Below are positions 8,510-17,699 of a stretch of 64,000 nt of DNA, piece by piece. The notes beneath the pieces are model-generated. The model saw nothing but the letters and a program-made list of their open reading frames with translations, did no database searches and was not told the origin of the DNA. A program made the position numbers and the translations under genes. The stretch is from Terriglobus roseus (GTDB taxonomy: Bacteria > Acidobacteriota > Terriglobia > Terriglobales > Acidobacteriaceae), in assembly GCF_900102185.1 (NCBI RefSeq), contig NZ_LT629690.1:186001-250000 (forward strand). The letters run 5' to 3'. The stretch's first letter is position 1. Every line of letters begins with the position of its first letter.

Positions 8510-9499
8510 CTAAGAGGTGAGGCTCGTTTCGCGATCGTGCCCGCTGATCATGTGCGCGATGCTGTAATCGCTCTTCTGGCCCCGCTTGTTCAGCCAGAGC
8601 AGCATCTCGCCGATGAGACCGCCCATGAAGCACTGAATGCCCGCCACAATGAGCAGTGCGGCTGCGAGCATTAACGGGCCGTGGTGCAGCATGACGTGAC
8701 GGTCGCGGAAGAGCCACTCATAGATCAGGCCCACTGACATGATGCCTCCGCTGCCGATCAGCGCAAGTCCCCACGATCCGAAGAAGCGCAGCGGCTGCTG
8801 CAAATAGTTCAGCAGGAAGTGGATGCGCAACAGGTCGAAGAAGACAGGAATGACGCGGCCAATTCCGTAGCGCGACTTGCCGTAACGGCGGGGAATGTTG
8901 CGGATCGCCAACTGGCATACGCGTGCGCCCTGCAACGATGCGAGTGCGGGAATGAAGCGTTGCATGCCGCCATAGAGTGGGACTTCGCGCAGGAGTGATG
9001 TGCGATACGCCTTGTATCCACCACCGAAATCGTCAATCTCTACGCGCGAAAGTTTGCGCATGAAGTAGTTGGCAATCTTCGATGGGATGCGACGAACCCA
9101 AAGGTTATCCACTCGCTTCTCGCGCCATCCACACACAATGTCGTAGCCCTCTTCCACGCGTTTGATGAAACGTGGCAGGTCGGAGGGGTCATGTTGCAGA
9201 TCGCCATCCATGGTGATGGTGATTTCGCCGGTTGCCATCTCAAAACCCGCGGCCAGACCGGCGGTTTTGCCATAGGTGCGACGGAACTGGATGACGTTCA
9301 CAGTGGAGTCGATGGAGGCAAGCTCGCTCAGCAGCTTGAAGGTGCGGTCGCGACTACCGTCGTCCACGAAGATGATCTCGTAGCTCTTGCCGTTGGAAGC
9401 GATCTGTTCCAATTCGCTCTTCAGGCGCGTGTACAGTTCGGAAATTGCGTCTTCTTCGTTGAGTAAAGGAATGACGATTGAATAGTCCATGTCGTTCAC
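8510..9499 (-). CDS. GT2 polyprenyl-phosphate glycosyltransferase (ArnC/DPM1-like)
   Basis: This 329-residue protein has a GT-A domain ('YSIVIPLLNEEDAI', 'EIIFVDDGSRDRT', 'TMDGDLQHDPSDLPRF') followed by two C-terminal membrane helices (about 235-260 and 270-300). That layout is typical of enzymes that transfer a sugar from a nucleotide donor to undecaprenyl phosphate. It probably supplies the lipid-linked donor for the adjacent GT39 proteins. The ORF opens with GTG at 9499; an ATG at 9490 (MDYS) is a fair alternative. Confidence 0.87.
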   Translation of the reverse strand: MNDMDYSIVIPLLNEEDAISELYTRLKSELEQIASNGKSYEIIFVDDGSRDRTFKLLSELASIDSTVNVIQFRRTYGKTAGLAAGFEMATGEITITMDGDLQHDPSDLPRFIKRVEEGYDIVCGWREKRVDNLWVRRIPSKIANYFMRKLSRVEIDDFGGGYKAYRTSLLREVPLYGGMQRFIPALASLQGARVCQLAIRNIPRRYGKSRYGIGRVIPVFFDLLRIHFLLNYLQQPLRFFGSWGLALIGSGGIMSVGLIYEWLFRDRHVMLHHGPLMLAAALLIVAGIQCFMGGLIGEMLLWLNKRGQKSDYSIAHMISGHDRETSLTS

Positions 9500-9644
9500 G
9501 CGTCCTGCATGTGTGTATTGCGCTTAAGACGGTAAAGACGCACGCAGTGATTCAACTCTGGCGAGCAATGGCGCAGATCGGCATGGCGATGGCAAACCAT
9601 GTATGTTGCTTAGGGAAGTCTTAACTCGGTCCTGAAGGATGCCA

Positions 9645-11231
9645 ATGCCAACGTTTGCCGCCATCGACATCGGCTCCAACTCCTGCCGTCTTGCTATCGC
9701 CAATGTGGAACAGCACCGGATCAAGGTGTTTCACCAGGATCGCGAAGTGGTGCGGCTGGGCGAAAGCGTTTTTGAAACCGGTGAAATATCACCAGACGCC
9801 ATGGCGAACACCATCCGCGCCCTGAAGCGTTTTCAGAAGGCGGTACAGGCTCAGGTGGTGGATCGCGTGCGTGTGGTGGCGACGTCTGCCATGCGTGATG
9901 CCCGCAACGCTGCGGCGTTTACCGCGTGGGTGAAGTCCGCGACGGGATGGACGGTGGAAGTTGTCTCCGGCCTGGAAGAGGGAAGGCTGATTCATCTTGG
10001 CGTGGTCTCCGGCGAACCCGGGGCACGCGGCAAATGCGTGATGATCGACCTTGGCGGCGGCTCCTGCGAGGTTACGTTGAGCGACAACGGACGTATCCAG
10101 CAGATGGTGTCGTTGCCGCTTGGATCGGTGCGTCTGCAGCAGGAGTTTTTGCACAGCGATCCGCCTTCGGCAGACGAGTTGCGCCAGCTCCACATTTACA
10201 TTGAGCGCGAGATGCGCAAACTGGAACGCAAGCTGGGCAAACCGGATGTGCCGCTTGTCATTGCAACATCGGGTGCGGCTTCGGCCCTGGCAGAAGCAAC
10301 GCAGAGCACGCTTTTGACTAAACCGAAGGCGAAGGTCGTTCGTGCAGGAAAGAAGTCTGCCGCAGTGAAACGCGTGGCGAGTAAGGTTGGCCACCTGGAA
10401 GCCGATACGACATGCGTGCGCAAGCTGGCGAACCGCCTGGTGAAGATGAAGAACAGCGAGCGCATGGTGGTGCCAGGTATCGGACCGAAGCGCAGCGAAA
10501 TCATCATTGGCGGCGCCTTTGTGTACGCGTCCATTCTGGAGCGGCTGGAGCTGAACGGGTTTCGCTATTCATCGTTGGGATTGCGTGACGGCATCCTGGC
10601 GCAGATGCTCTCTGACTCTGACGAACGTGCTTCCGTCCACCGTGCCGTGGAGCAGGAACGTTGGGAGGGCGTGCTGCAGGTTTGCCGCCGATACAACATC
10701 GACCTGAAGCGCGCAGATGCGGTGCGTGCGGATGCAGTGAAGTTGTTCGACGCGTTGGAGCGTGTGCATGGCATGTCGCCGGATCTGCGTGAGTTACTGG
10801 CCGCTGCGGCAATGATGAACGAAGTGGGTAAGTTTATGAACCACCAGGGGCATCATCGCCACGCGCAGTACATCATTGAGAACTCGGAAATCTTCGGTTT
10901 CTCGCCAGCAGAACGCACCATCATGAGCGCGATTGCGCGTTACCTGGGCAAGAGCCGCCCGGATGGGATGGATCGGCCGCTACGCGCGGTTCCGGTGGAG
11001 ATGCAGGCGGATGTGGTGCGCTGCGTTGTGCTGTTGCGCCTGGCGATTGGGCTGAATCAGAATCGCGCCACGCAGCCGGTACACGTGAATGTGCGTGTGT
11101 ATCCCAAGCGCGTGTTGTTGGTGCTGAGTGCCGCAAAAGGCGGTGCGGAGCTGGAGCAGTGGTCGCTGAAGAAAGAAGCGCCTTACTTCCGCGAAATCTT
11201 CCGGCGCGACCTTGTCGTGGAGTTGGCGTAA
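9645..11231 (+). CDS. ppx: Ppx/GppA family exopolyphosphatase
   Basis: The N-terminal half is the actin-like Ppx/GppA ATPase fold: 'FAAIDIGSNSCRLAIA' (phosphate 1), 'VVATSAMRDARN', and 'CVMIDLGGGSCEV' (phosphate 2). The C-terminal part carries an HD-like helical domain ('MNEVGKFMNHQGHHRHAQYII'). Length, about 528 residues, fits long Ppx/GppA proteins that cleave polyphosphate or pppGpp; which one cannot be told. I prefer ATG 9645 because AAGGA lies five bases upstream, while ATG 9639 overlaps that site. The last 49 bases overlap the convergent sixA gene. Confidence 0.88.
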   Translation: MPTFAAIDIGSNSCRLAIANVEQHRIKVFHQDREVVRLGESVFETGEISPDAMANTIRALKRFQKAVQAQVVDRVRVVATSAMRDARNAAAFTAWVKSATGWTVEVVSGLEEGRLIHLGVVSGEPGARGKCVMIDLGGGSCEVTLSDNGRIQQMVSLPLGSVRLQQEFLHSDPPSADELRQLHIYIEREMRKLERKLGKPDVPLVIATSGAASALAEATQSTLLTKPKAKVVRAGKKSAAVKRVASKVGHLEADTTCVRKLANRLVKMKNSERMVVPGIGPKRSEIIIGGAFVYASILERLELNGFRYSSLGLRDGILAQMLSDSDERASVHRAVEQERWEGVLQVCRRYNIDLKRADAVRADAVKLFDALERVHGMSPDLRELLAAAAMMNEVGKFMNHQGHHRHAQYIIENSEIFGFSPAERTIMSAIARYLGKSRPDGMDRPLRAVPVEMQADVVRCVVLLRLAIGLNQNRATQPVHVNVRVYPKRVLLVLSAAKGGAELEQWSLKKEAPYFREIFRRDLVVELA

Positions 11232-11731
11232 AGCGTACGGATGACGCGTGGGTCCAGCATCCATTGCATCGTCGCAGCGCCGCGTTCCAGGTTCAGTTTT
11301 GCAATGGCACCTTTACGCAGACGAATGGATGCAGGCGGACGGCTGGCGCGTGTCTGCTGCGCGGGCTGCATCAATGTGCCGAGGAACTCGACCAGATTGG
11401 GGCTGTGGCCTACCACCAACAGCGACTCGACGCCACTGCACTCCATGAGCAGCTTTTCAAACTGGGCATAGGTAGCGGCAGGTGCAAGCGCGTCGCTTAG
11501 AACGATCTTCTGTTCGTAGCCCGTTTCCGTGCCAACGAGCGATGCGGTCTGCAGGCTACGCTTCAGAGGACTTGAGACGATCATGTCAAAGCTGACATTC
11601 ATGCTGGTAAGCGTATTGCCCAGCAGAAGACAGTCGCGCTTGCCCGCTTTATCCAGCGGACGCTTTACATCGAGGACCGGGTTTGATCGGCGTTGACCAG
11701 CCGACGCATGTCGCAGCATGTACAGGTTCAT
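11183..11731 (-). CDS. sixA: SixA-like histidine phosphatase
   Basis: A 182-residue histidine phosphatase with the catalytic 'MLRHASAG' motif at the N terminus, 'SSPLKRSLQTA' and the second histidine in 'LLVVGHSPNL'. SixA enzymes remove phosphate from phosphohistidine on signalling or PTS proteins. The C-terminal basic tail is unusual. Its ATG overlaps the methyltransferase stop (ATGA, 11728-11731), making it the last gene of a coupled minus-strand operon, and its 3' end overlaps the ppx gene on the other strand. Confidence 0.85.
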   Translation of the reverse strand: MNLYMLRHASAGQRRSNPVLDVKRPLDKAGKRDCLLLGNTLTSMNVSFDMIVSSPLKRSLQTASLVGTETGYEQKIVLSDALAPAATYAQFEKLLMECSGVESLLVVGHSPNLVEFLGTLMQPAQQTRASRPPASIRLRKGAIAKLNLERGAATMQWMLDPRVIRTLYANSTTRSRRKISRK

Positions 11732-12417
11732 TGCAGCTCTGATTTTATGCTTTTGGCTATGTTTGCGTTGTCAGCGCGCTGCCACAACTCGCTGATGAGT
11801 AGTCCGCCGAGGCTTGTCTGCTGTTGCTGCATCTGCCATCCGTTGCGGTGGAGGATTGGTCCATGTGTGGGTAGTTGTTGCGCGCGCAGGCCGGTGAGGA
11901 GCCGAAAGGCGAGATAGAGGAGCCGCACGATGAGTCGCGATGGAAGGCGCATGGCGCCGTGATCGGGGATGTGGAAGTCGGAGATAACCCAGCGGGCATC
12001 GGCAGTGGCGCAGAGGGCGGCGTCGTGCGCGATGTGCTCCACTTCCGCGTCGTTCAGGCAGTCGAGGAAGAAGTGAGTGACGATGAGGTCGAAGTGGTTT
12101 CGCGGAAGTGATTCGGAAAGCCCGTTGTTCAGTGCTGTGCAGAATGTTTGTATGCGACGCTCCGCACCAACCGCAGCGCAACGTTTTTTGAGTGCGTGCA
12201 GCATGCCTCCGCTGGCATCGATCGCGACTGCGTCCGCTGCTGTTGCCTGCCGCAATAACGCAGCGGTGAAACGGCCATCCCCATCGCCTAGCAATAAGGC
12301 GTGTCGCGTGTTGCGTAGTACCGGGAGGAAGTGGAAACGGCAATTTTCCAGCGCGGTGCCGAAGCTGAGATATTCCATCCAGCGGTAGGGCTTCGCCAGG
12401 CGATCGAAGCCACTCAT
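11728..12417 (-). CDS. Class I SAM-dependent methyltransferase
   Basis: A protein of 229 residues with a Rossmann methyltransferase core: motif I 'ALLLGDGDGRFTAALL', an acidic position in 'AVAIDASGGML', and 'HFDLIVTHFFLDCL' as motif IV. The substrate is unknown. The open frame extends far upstream, but the start at 12417 forms an ATGA overlap with the UbiA-like gene, and the upstream part of the frame is a shadow of that gene. Downstream it overlaps sixA in the same way. A role with the membrane protein, for example in quinone or lipid methylation, is only an inference. Confidence 0.8.
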   Translation of the reverse strand: MSGFDRLAKPYRWMEYLSFGTALENCRFHFLPVLRNTRHALLLGDGDGRFTAALLRQATAADAVAIDASGGMLHALKKRCAAVGAERRIQTFCTALNNGLSESLPRNHFDLIVTHFFLDCLNDAEVEHIAHDAALCATADARWVISDFHIPDHGAMRLPSRLIVRLLYLAFRLLTGLRAQQLPTHGPILHRNGWQMQQQQTSLGGLLISELWQRADNANIAKSIKSELQ

Positions 12418-13247
12418 TGGATGTATCGCATCAGCGGCCACAGGATCAGAGGCGTGAGCAGTGCGGCATCGGCAAGTGCACGCATGCGCACTGCGGAGAC
12501 GCGTGGCTCGAGGAGATCTAATGCACGAAGCAGCAAGGCTGCCGTCACAATGGCAAGAGCCACTGCGCGCGCTTGCGGGACGAAAACGGCGATGGCGGCA
12601 CCGGTAATCGCGAAGGCCAACGTGGCGCCTCGGAAATGATTGACAGCCCACGCTGTTGCACGGTCGGTGGCTGCCGACTCGGATCGCGCGATGCGAACAC
12701 AGTTGAGCCAGCAGAGCACACCGAATGTTGCGACGCATAGCCACTCTGCCGGATGGTTGTTGTTGAGAAGGCTCGGTGCGCCAATGGCGACGGCAAAAAA
12801 CAGTCCCACCATCCATTCCTTCGCAACTCGAAGCTTCAGCCAGTGAACGGCAGCCGCATAAGCGATCAAGGGTAGGACAAGGAGCAACCACGCGAGGCGC
12901 ACAGTGTGCGGAACCTCCGCTAGCAGGGCGAGGACCGTCGGGACCGCGAAGCCAATAGCAACGAAGAAGCCACGAGCATGTCGGGCGTGGAAGCGGTGAC
13001 GGTCTTCCAGTGACGATGCCTCGTGCTGCGAGTCGCTGAGGCGGTCTGCGGCGTAGAAGATCCAAACGGCAAGTGCGAGCGCCACAGGAGCGGTCCACGG
13101 CAACGCGACATGGAAGGAGGCCGCAAAGAAGGCAGTCCAAACGGCGGCCACAGTGGGGGCGTCCAGACTTAGAAGATGCCAAATCTCCAGAGGTGCCCGG
13201 CGCGCATGGCGTCCCGTGCTTTGAGCGGCGATGGCAGTGGTAGCCAC
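12414..13247 (-). CDS. Polytopic membrane protein, UbiA prenyltransferase-like
   Basis: A 277-residue protein with about eight hydrophobic helices. The segment 'WIFYAADRLSDSQHE' after the second helix resembles the Asp-rich prenyl-diphosphate motif of UbiA enzymes (NDxxDxxxD), but only weakly, and I could not see a clean second Asp-rich motif. It could be a distant UbiA-type transferase or an unrelated membrane protein. The start is GTG. It sits 53 bases after the GH57 gene and is translationally coupled to the methyltransferase. Confidence 0.6.
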   Translation of the reverse strand: MATTAIAAQSTGRHARRAPLEIWHLLSLDAPTVAAVWTAFFAASFHVALPWTAPVALALAVWIFYAADRLSDSQHEASSLEDRHRFHARHARGFFVAIGFAVPTVLALLAEVPHTVRLAWLLLVLPLIAYAAAVHWLKLRVAKEWMVGLFFAVAIGAPSLLNNNHPAEWLCVATFGVLCWLNCVRIARSESAATDRATAWAVNHFRGATLAFAITGAAIAVFVPQARAVALAIVTAALLLRALDLLEPRVSAVRMRALADAALLTPLILWPLMRYIQ

Positions 13248-13300
13248 CCTTCCAGTCTATCGAGTCTGAGAGGCGGGGGCGCGGTAAACGCCCCGCCATT

Positions 13301-14971
13301 TCAGGATTTCCAATCGGCGGGGTCCAGATCCGGGAAGAGGTTGTCCACGCGTTCCAGTTCCGTCAGCGTGGCTTCTTCCTGCTCTGTCAGTGCGCGATTT
13401 TCATTGATACCGGACCACATCGCCTGCAGTTGGGAGAAAGCGTCGGCGTGTTCGCGGAAACGCTTCTCAGCATAGTCACGGGCGGAACCGGTGGTGATCA
13501 GCATCGGCCAGTCACTCGATTCCATCAGCAAAAGTTCGCGGCACATCTGGCGCGCCACACGTCCCGCCTGCCCCTTAGCAGTCCACTGCGGCGTTTGTGA
13601 GGCGTCGCGCAAGGCAAGCTGTGCGGCGTAAACGGTGCTCAGCAGTGACGAGGTTTCGTTGTTCAGCCAAACGCTGTTGTCACCGTCCGTGCCCCACGAT
13701 CCTTCGGACATGCGCACGCGGCCCGCAGTGCCGTAATGCGCAAGATATTCCTCAGTGGTGGTGGGGTGAACGCCATGCGACCCGTTGTGCAGGATGCGGA
13801 AGACGTTGCCCAGGAACTGCATTCCTTCATGCCACCAATGTCCGAAGAGTTCCAGGTCAAACGGAGCGCAGAGCAGCAGCGGAGCGTTGTCGGGGCTCGG
13901 CTGCGAACGCAGAGTGTCGGCGACCAGCGAAACGAAGTGTTCGGCGTGAACGCGGGAGCGTTCCTGAGCGGCTTCCGGATGGTAGGGTTCCTTGCCTTCC
14001 ATGCCAAGTCCAACACCCGTTACGCGCCAGTAGCGATGTCCGCCGGGCCAGCGCTTCTTGTGGAAGTCCAGATAGGAGAAGTCGCCAGGATAGCCAGCTT
14101 CCGGGCTCCACACCTGCGCGGTGGTACGTGGATCGCGGGCCAGCACTGCCACGTTGCTCTCGCCAATGCGATACGGACGATAGAGCGAGGGAGAGGCCTC
14201 TGAGGTACGCAGCCCATCGTCGATTCGCTCCGCGTTTTCAACCAGATGGGCGTCGACAAAGGTAAATCCCAGGCCAGCATCCTCGAGTGCGGTTTCTGAA
14301 CCAATGCGTTGCGTCGCCTGCCAGGCTTCGCTGCGGCCCTCAGGAGCGACCGGAAAATGCCATTTTCCGCCGGGACGGTATCCGAACTCGGGCAGCCATG
14401 CGCCAGTGGTGTCGGAGCCAATCAGTTTGCGGTGCGCGCGTACGGCTGTCCGGAAATGTGCCAGCACGCTTTCATCGGTGCCCAGTAGAGGAACGTAACC
14501 ATGGGTCGCCGCAGAGGTTATCAGTGATAACGAGCCGGTCTGCTGCGCGGCACGGAACCCGGCGATAAGGTCGCCGTCCAGAATCTGGAGTTCTTCCAGC
14601 GAATGGGTGAAGAATCGCTCCCAGTGACGCGCGAGCCCCAGCATATGTGGCTCGTTGGCGAGTTCGAAGAAGCCGGCGTCTTCACGCGCTGCGGCAATCT
14701 TGCGCTCCAGATAGGCTGGCAGCTCGGCGCGAAAATCGGGGTGCGCCAGTTGCTGCAATAGAACCGGAGACAGGCTCACATTCATGTGGACCGGGATGCC
14801 CTCATCCTGCAACATGCGCAACATGCGCAGCAAGGGCAGATAGGTTTCAGCAGCAGCTTCCAGCAGCCATTCCAGCCCATGAGGCCATGTGCCGTGATGC
14901 AGTACGTACGGAAGATGGGCGTGCAGCACGAAGCTGACATAGCCAGCTGTGCCGGGGAGATGTTTTTTCAT
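13301..14971 (-). CDS. GH57 1,4-alpha-glucan branching enzyme
   Basis: A 556-residue GH57 protein: 'VLHAHLPYV' at 16-23, nucleophile Glu195 in 'WLPEFGYRP', and the acid Asp372 in 'FDLELFGHWWHEG'. The helical C-terminal region (about 430-556) is of the DUF1957 type found in GH57 branching enzymes. It would add alpha-1,6 branches to glycogen in the cytoplasm; no signal peptide is present. It is the first gene of a minus-strand operon with the UbiA-like protein, methyltransferase and SixA, an odd grouping since no other glycogen genes are near. Confidence 0.88.
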   Translation of the reverse strand: MKKHLPGTAGYVSFVLHAHLPYVLHHGTWPHGLEWLLEAAAETYLPLLRMLRMLQDEGIPVHMNVSLSPVLLQQLAHPDFRAELPAYLERKIAAAREDAGFFELANEPHMLGLARHWERFFTHSLEELQILDGDLIAGFRAAQQTGSLSLITSAATHGYVPLLGTDESVLAHFRTAVRAHRKLIGSDTTGAWLPEFGYRPGGKWHFPVAPEGRSEAWQATQRIGSETALEDAGLGFTFVDAHLVENAERIDDGLRTSEASPSLYRPYRIGESNVAVLARDPRTTAQVWSPEAGYPGDFSYLDFHKKRWPGGHRYWRVTGVGLGMEGKEPYHPEAAQERSRVHAEHFVSLVADTLRSQPSPDNAPLLLCAPFDLELFGHWWHEGMQFLGNVFRILHNGSHGVHPTTTEEYLAHYGTAGRVRMSEGSWGTDGDNSVWLNNETSSLLSTVYAAQLALRDASQTPQWTAKGQAGRVARQMCRELLLMESSDWPMLITTGSARDYAEKRFREHADAFSQLQAMWSGINENRALTEQEEATLTELERVDNLFPDLDPADWKS

Positions 14972-15114
14972 GCAGTCTGTGTTCTCGCGCCGATCGTGTA
15001 GGGGCAGTACGGCTTCCTAAGAGCCACGGAAAGTGATTCACGGACGTTCGCCAGCATCGTAGCATCGGCCTTCGCTAATTGGCTGGCAAGGGTCATGCCC
15101 GTGTAGATGCAAAA

Positions 15115-15138
15115 GGCCGGCGAAATGGTTCGCCGGCC
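15115..15138 (-). terminator. Terminator of the BON lipoprotein gene
   Basis: A 10-bp perfect stem (GGCCGGCGAA with TTCGCCGGCC) and loop of four is followed on the minus strand by TTTTGC. It lies about 30 bases past the stop of the BON lipoprotein gene. Confidence 0.8.
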
Positions 15139-15168
15139 CCTTGTTACTCACCCTGCTTGTACGTGCGA

Positions 15169-16254
15169 TTAACGGTTCTGCAGTCCGCTTCCGTCCCCGC
15201 CAGCCGCGTGTGTTGAGGTGCGTACCGCGACAGCATTTGTCAGGCTGAACCGAACGACGCTTTCGCTGGGAATCTGCACCTGCTCACCGCGTGTAACGGC
15301 GTTGATGCCAGCGCCGGTACCGCCGCCTGCCGCAGCGCCGATGGCTGCGCCTTTGCCGCCGCCAAAGATGCCGCCAAGGACTGCGCCTGCCGCAGCGCCT
15401 ACGCCGGTCTTAATGGCGGTGTTCTTGCCGCGGCCCTTGCCTTCCACGCTGTAGGGCGTGACCGCCAAGGGGATGTTCTGGCCGCGTACGGTTACACCCG
15501 TGAGTTCCACAGTAAGCAGCGAAGATCCTTTGAAGTGAGCGGCTTCGTGGACTTCCGTGACGGTTCCGGAGACCACCGCGCCACGTGGAATGACCAGCAT
15601 GCCGTCCTGCACGATGTCCGTCGCCACAGCGCCGGAGAAGCGGTCGCCCTGCTGCGTGCTGGCGCTATCCAGCGTCTGGGTCACGCGTACGGGGATCGTG
15701 GTGCCAGAGGGAATTGTGATGGTGCGGACCACTGGCTGGGGTGGCGGTGGTGGCGGAGCGGGCTGCTGGACCGGAACGGGAACTGGTGCGGGTGCTGATG
15801 CCCGTTCGATGGGAGCAGGCGCCGGCGCGGGAGTGTTGCGTACTGGCGGCGGTGGCGGAGTCTTCTTGGCCACGACAGCTACCTTCGGTGCGGGAGCGGT
15901 CTGTGTGGGGACTTCCGGCTGAGGTGTAATCGCAGCGGCGCTTACCGGAGGTGTTGCGGGGTTGACGGTGATGTTGTTCACCACCTGGCGGACACCTGTG
16001 ACACCCGCTGCATCATTGGCGGCAAGGGTACGCGCTGCAGCGTTGCTGACGTTTCCGCTCAGGGTTACCGAGCCATTGGCCGTGGATACCTGGACCGGTT
16101 CGTTGGCCAGACCGCTTTCAGACGCAATCTTCTGCTGAACCTGCGAAGTTAGTGTGGCGTCGTCAACAGGTGCTGCCTGTTTGCAACCTGTTACGCCAAC
16201 CAGCAATACGGCAGCGAGTGCAATGTGGTTCGTAAACCGGATGCTCATACTCAT
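15169..16254 (-). CDS. BON-domain lipoprotein with glycine-zipper C terminus
   Basis: The 361-residue protein has a lipoprotein signal peptide (LLVGVTGC lipobox), a BON domain (about 30-100, 'VQVSTANGSVTLSGNV'), a long Pro/Ala/Val linker (about 105-165), then a compact 'TITIPSGTTIPVRV...GDRF...VIPRGAVVSGTV' module and a glycine-zipper (GAAAGAVLGGIFGGG) near the C terminus. BON domains bind membranes or envelope polymers. The C-terminal module also occurs at the N terminus of the LssY_C protein at 30485. AGGAG lies eight bases before the ATG. It is probably an outer-membrane or periplasmic envelope protein. Confidence 0.78.
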   Translation of the reverse strand: MSMSIRFTNHIALAAVLLVGVTGCKQAAPVDDATLTSQVQQKIASESGLANEPVQVSTANGSVTLSGNVSNAAARTLAANDAAGVTGVRQVVNNITVNPATPPVSAAAITPQPEVPTQTAPAPKVAVVAKKTPPPPPVRNTPAPAPAPIERASAPAPVPVPVQQPAPPPPPPQPVVRTITIPSGTTIPVRVTQTLDSASTQQGDRFSGAVATDIVQDGMLVIPRGAVVSGTVTEVHEAAHFKGSSLLTVELTGVTVRGQNIPLAVTPYSVEGKGRGKNTAIKTGVGAAAGAVLGGIFGGGKGAAIGAAAGGGTGAGINAVTRGEQVQIPSESVVRFSLTNAVAVRTSTHAAGGDGSGLQNR

Positions 16255-16598
16255 CAGAACTCTCCTGGAATCTCTGCACGATCTTCGCCCTTCTTGCGGC
16301 GGTGTGCGAGATTTTCGTGCATATATCGGGAAGCGCAGTCCCTGTTAAGCAATAGGACGCGCCCCAATTTGTTTCGGCTTCTGTTTTATCTCGGTTTTGA
16401 CATTCCGTGCGGGTTTCTTCAGGGGGCAGCTAAGTCGGCAACCCGGTTGCATTCTCTCGCATCCGTGAGAACTGGGATAGGCTTATCAGGTCTCTGGGAG
16501 CGCTGAAGCATGTAGGCTCAAACCCAGGACTGATGTGCACGATTCCCGTGCCGCAGGAATCCCGGCAGTGTTAGATATTGATTTCAGGAGAAGACGAG
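16255..16598. other. Divergent intergenic region
   Basis: About 344 bases separate the BON lipoprotein gene from the YtxH gene, which are divergent. The region contains TTGACA near 16397 without a convincing -10 partner and the short inverted repeat TTCTC/GAGAA near 16452-16471. I see no coding sequence or RNA gene; it presumably carries both promoters. Confidence 0.4.
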
Positions 16599-16949
16599 AT
16601 GGCAGACGATAACATGAGCGGTCTGGGATGGTTCCTTGCGGGACTTGGTATCGGTGCGCTGGTGGGTGTGCTGTACGCGCCGAAGAGCGGCCGTGAAACT
16701 CGCGAAGACCTTGCTGCGCAGGCTCGCGATGCGAAGGAAAAGGCTAACCAGTATGTGGACCAGGGCCGCGATCAGATCAACGATTACGTGGACAAGGGTC
16801 GCGAGTACTACGACAAGGGCCGCACGCAGTGGAGCCAATACGTCGACAAGGGCAAGGACTTCCTCGCCCAGCAGCAGGACAAAGTCGCTTCTGCCGTGGA
16901 TACCGGCAAACAGATTTATCAAGAGAAAGTCGAAAGCCAGACTTACTAA
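16599..16949 (+). CDS. YtxH domain protein
   Basis: A small protein of 116 residues: an N-terminal glycine-rich membrane segment ('GWFLAGLGIGALVGVLYAPKSG') is typical of YtxH-type stress proteins, followed by a long charged helix with repeated 'YVDKGR' units (about 45-95). AGGAG sits about ten bases before the ATG; an in-frame TTG at 16578 is less likely. It is followed by a terminator, then by a membrane-anchored coiled-coil protein, an arrangement common for envelope stress genes. Confidence 0.82.
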   Translation: MADDNMSGLGWFLAGLGIGALVGVLYAPKSGRETREDLAAQARDAKEKANQYVDQGRDQINDYVDKGREYYDKGRTQWSQYVDKGKDFLAQQQDKVASAVDTGKQIYQEKVESQTY

Positions 16950-16980
16950 AGACCTACTAAAATCGAAACGCAATCAACCA

Positions 16981-17009
16981 GAGCCCGCGACCCGCACGTT
17001 CGCGGGCTC
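16981..17009 (+). terminator. Terminator after the YtxH gene
   Basis: GAGCCCGCGA (16981-16990) pairs perfectly with TCGCGGGCTC (17000-17009) around a nine-base loop, followed by a weak pyrimidine tract (CTGCTCTTTA). Confidence 0.65.
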
Positions 17010-17044
17010 CTGCTCTTTACGCCAATTCTGTAAGTGAGTCACCC

Positions 17045-17677
17045 ATGACCGAGTCGCAAGCGCATTACATACTTATCTTTTCCGGCATCAGCGCCGTTGG
17101 CATTCTGCTTGGTGCCATTGCCTTCAGTATCTTTGCTCTTTCCTGCGCCCATCTCTTGAAAGAACTGCGAGGCCTGATGTCGGAGGCCCAGGGCAAGGTG
17201 TACCCCATCCTTGAAAATGTGCAGGAGATTTCAGAGAAGGTCGCCGACATTTCAACGACGGTACGCGAGACGGCTGCGGACGTTGCGCCGAAAGTGCGTC
17301 GCGTGTCGCAGAACCTGGCTGACACCAGCGACCGTTACCATGCACGACTCGCGGAGGTGGATGAACTTGTTGGCGATACCACGCGACGCGTTCGAAATCA
17401 GACCGAACGCGCCGACGCATTCGTGACGAACAGTCTTGATCGAACGCATGAAGTGGTGAACACAACGCTTGGCCGCGTGCAGCATGTGCTGGATTCTCTC
17501 CACAATGCGATCTACGCACCGGTGCGTCAGATCTCGGGACTTGCGAGCGGTGCAAGGGCAAGCATCGAATCGCTGATCTCCAGCTTTGCGCCGAAACAAA
17601 AGCCGAAGACTCCGAAACCGACAGCCTTTGAAGGCGAGAGTGTGTACACGGGGTATGAGGACGACTATCACGCGTGA
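17045..17677 (+). CDS. Membrane-anchored coiled-coil protein, DUF948-like
   Basis: One membrane helix (about 8-38) is followed by a long helical region with 'ENVQEISEKVADISTTVRE' and similar repeats to about residue 175, then a Lys/Pro-rich C-terminal tail. This layout matches DUF948-type proteins, which often accompany YtxH proteins; their function is unknown. There are no catalytic motifs. Confidence 0.68.
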   Translation: MTESQAHYILIFSGISAVGILLGAIAFSIFALSCAHLLKELRGLMSEAQGKVYPILENVQEISEKVADISTTVRETAADVAPKVRRVSQNLADTSDRYHARLAEVDELVGDTTRRVRNQTERADAFVTNSLDRTHEVVNTTLGRVQHVLDSLHNAIYAPVRQISGLASGARASIESLISSFAPKQKPKTPKPTAFEGESVYTGYEDDYHA

Positions 17678-17699
17678 CGTGATGGATCAGCAGTTAACC

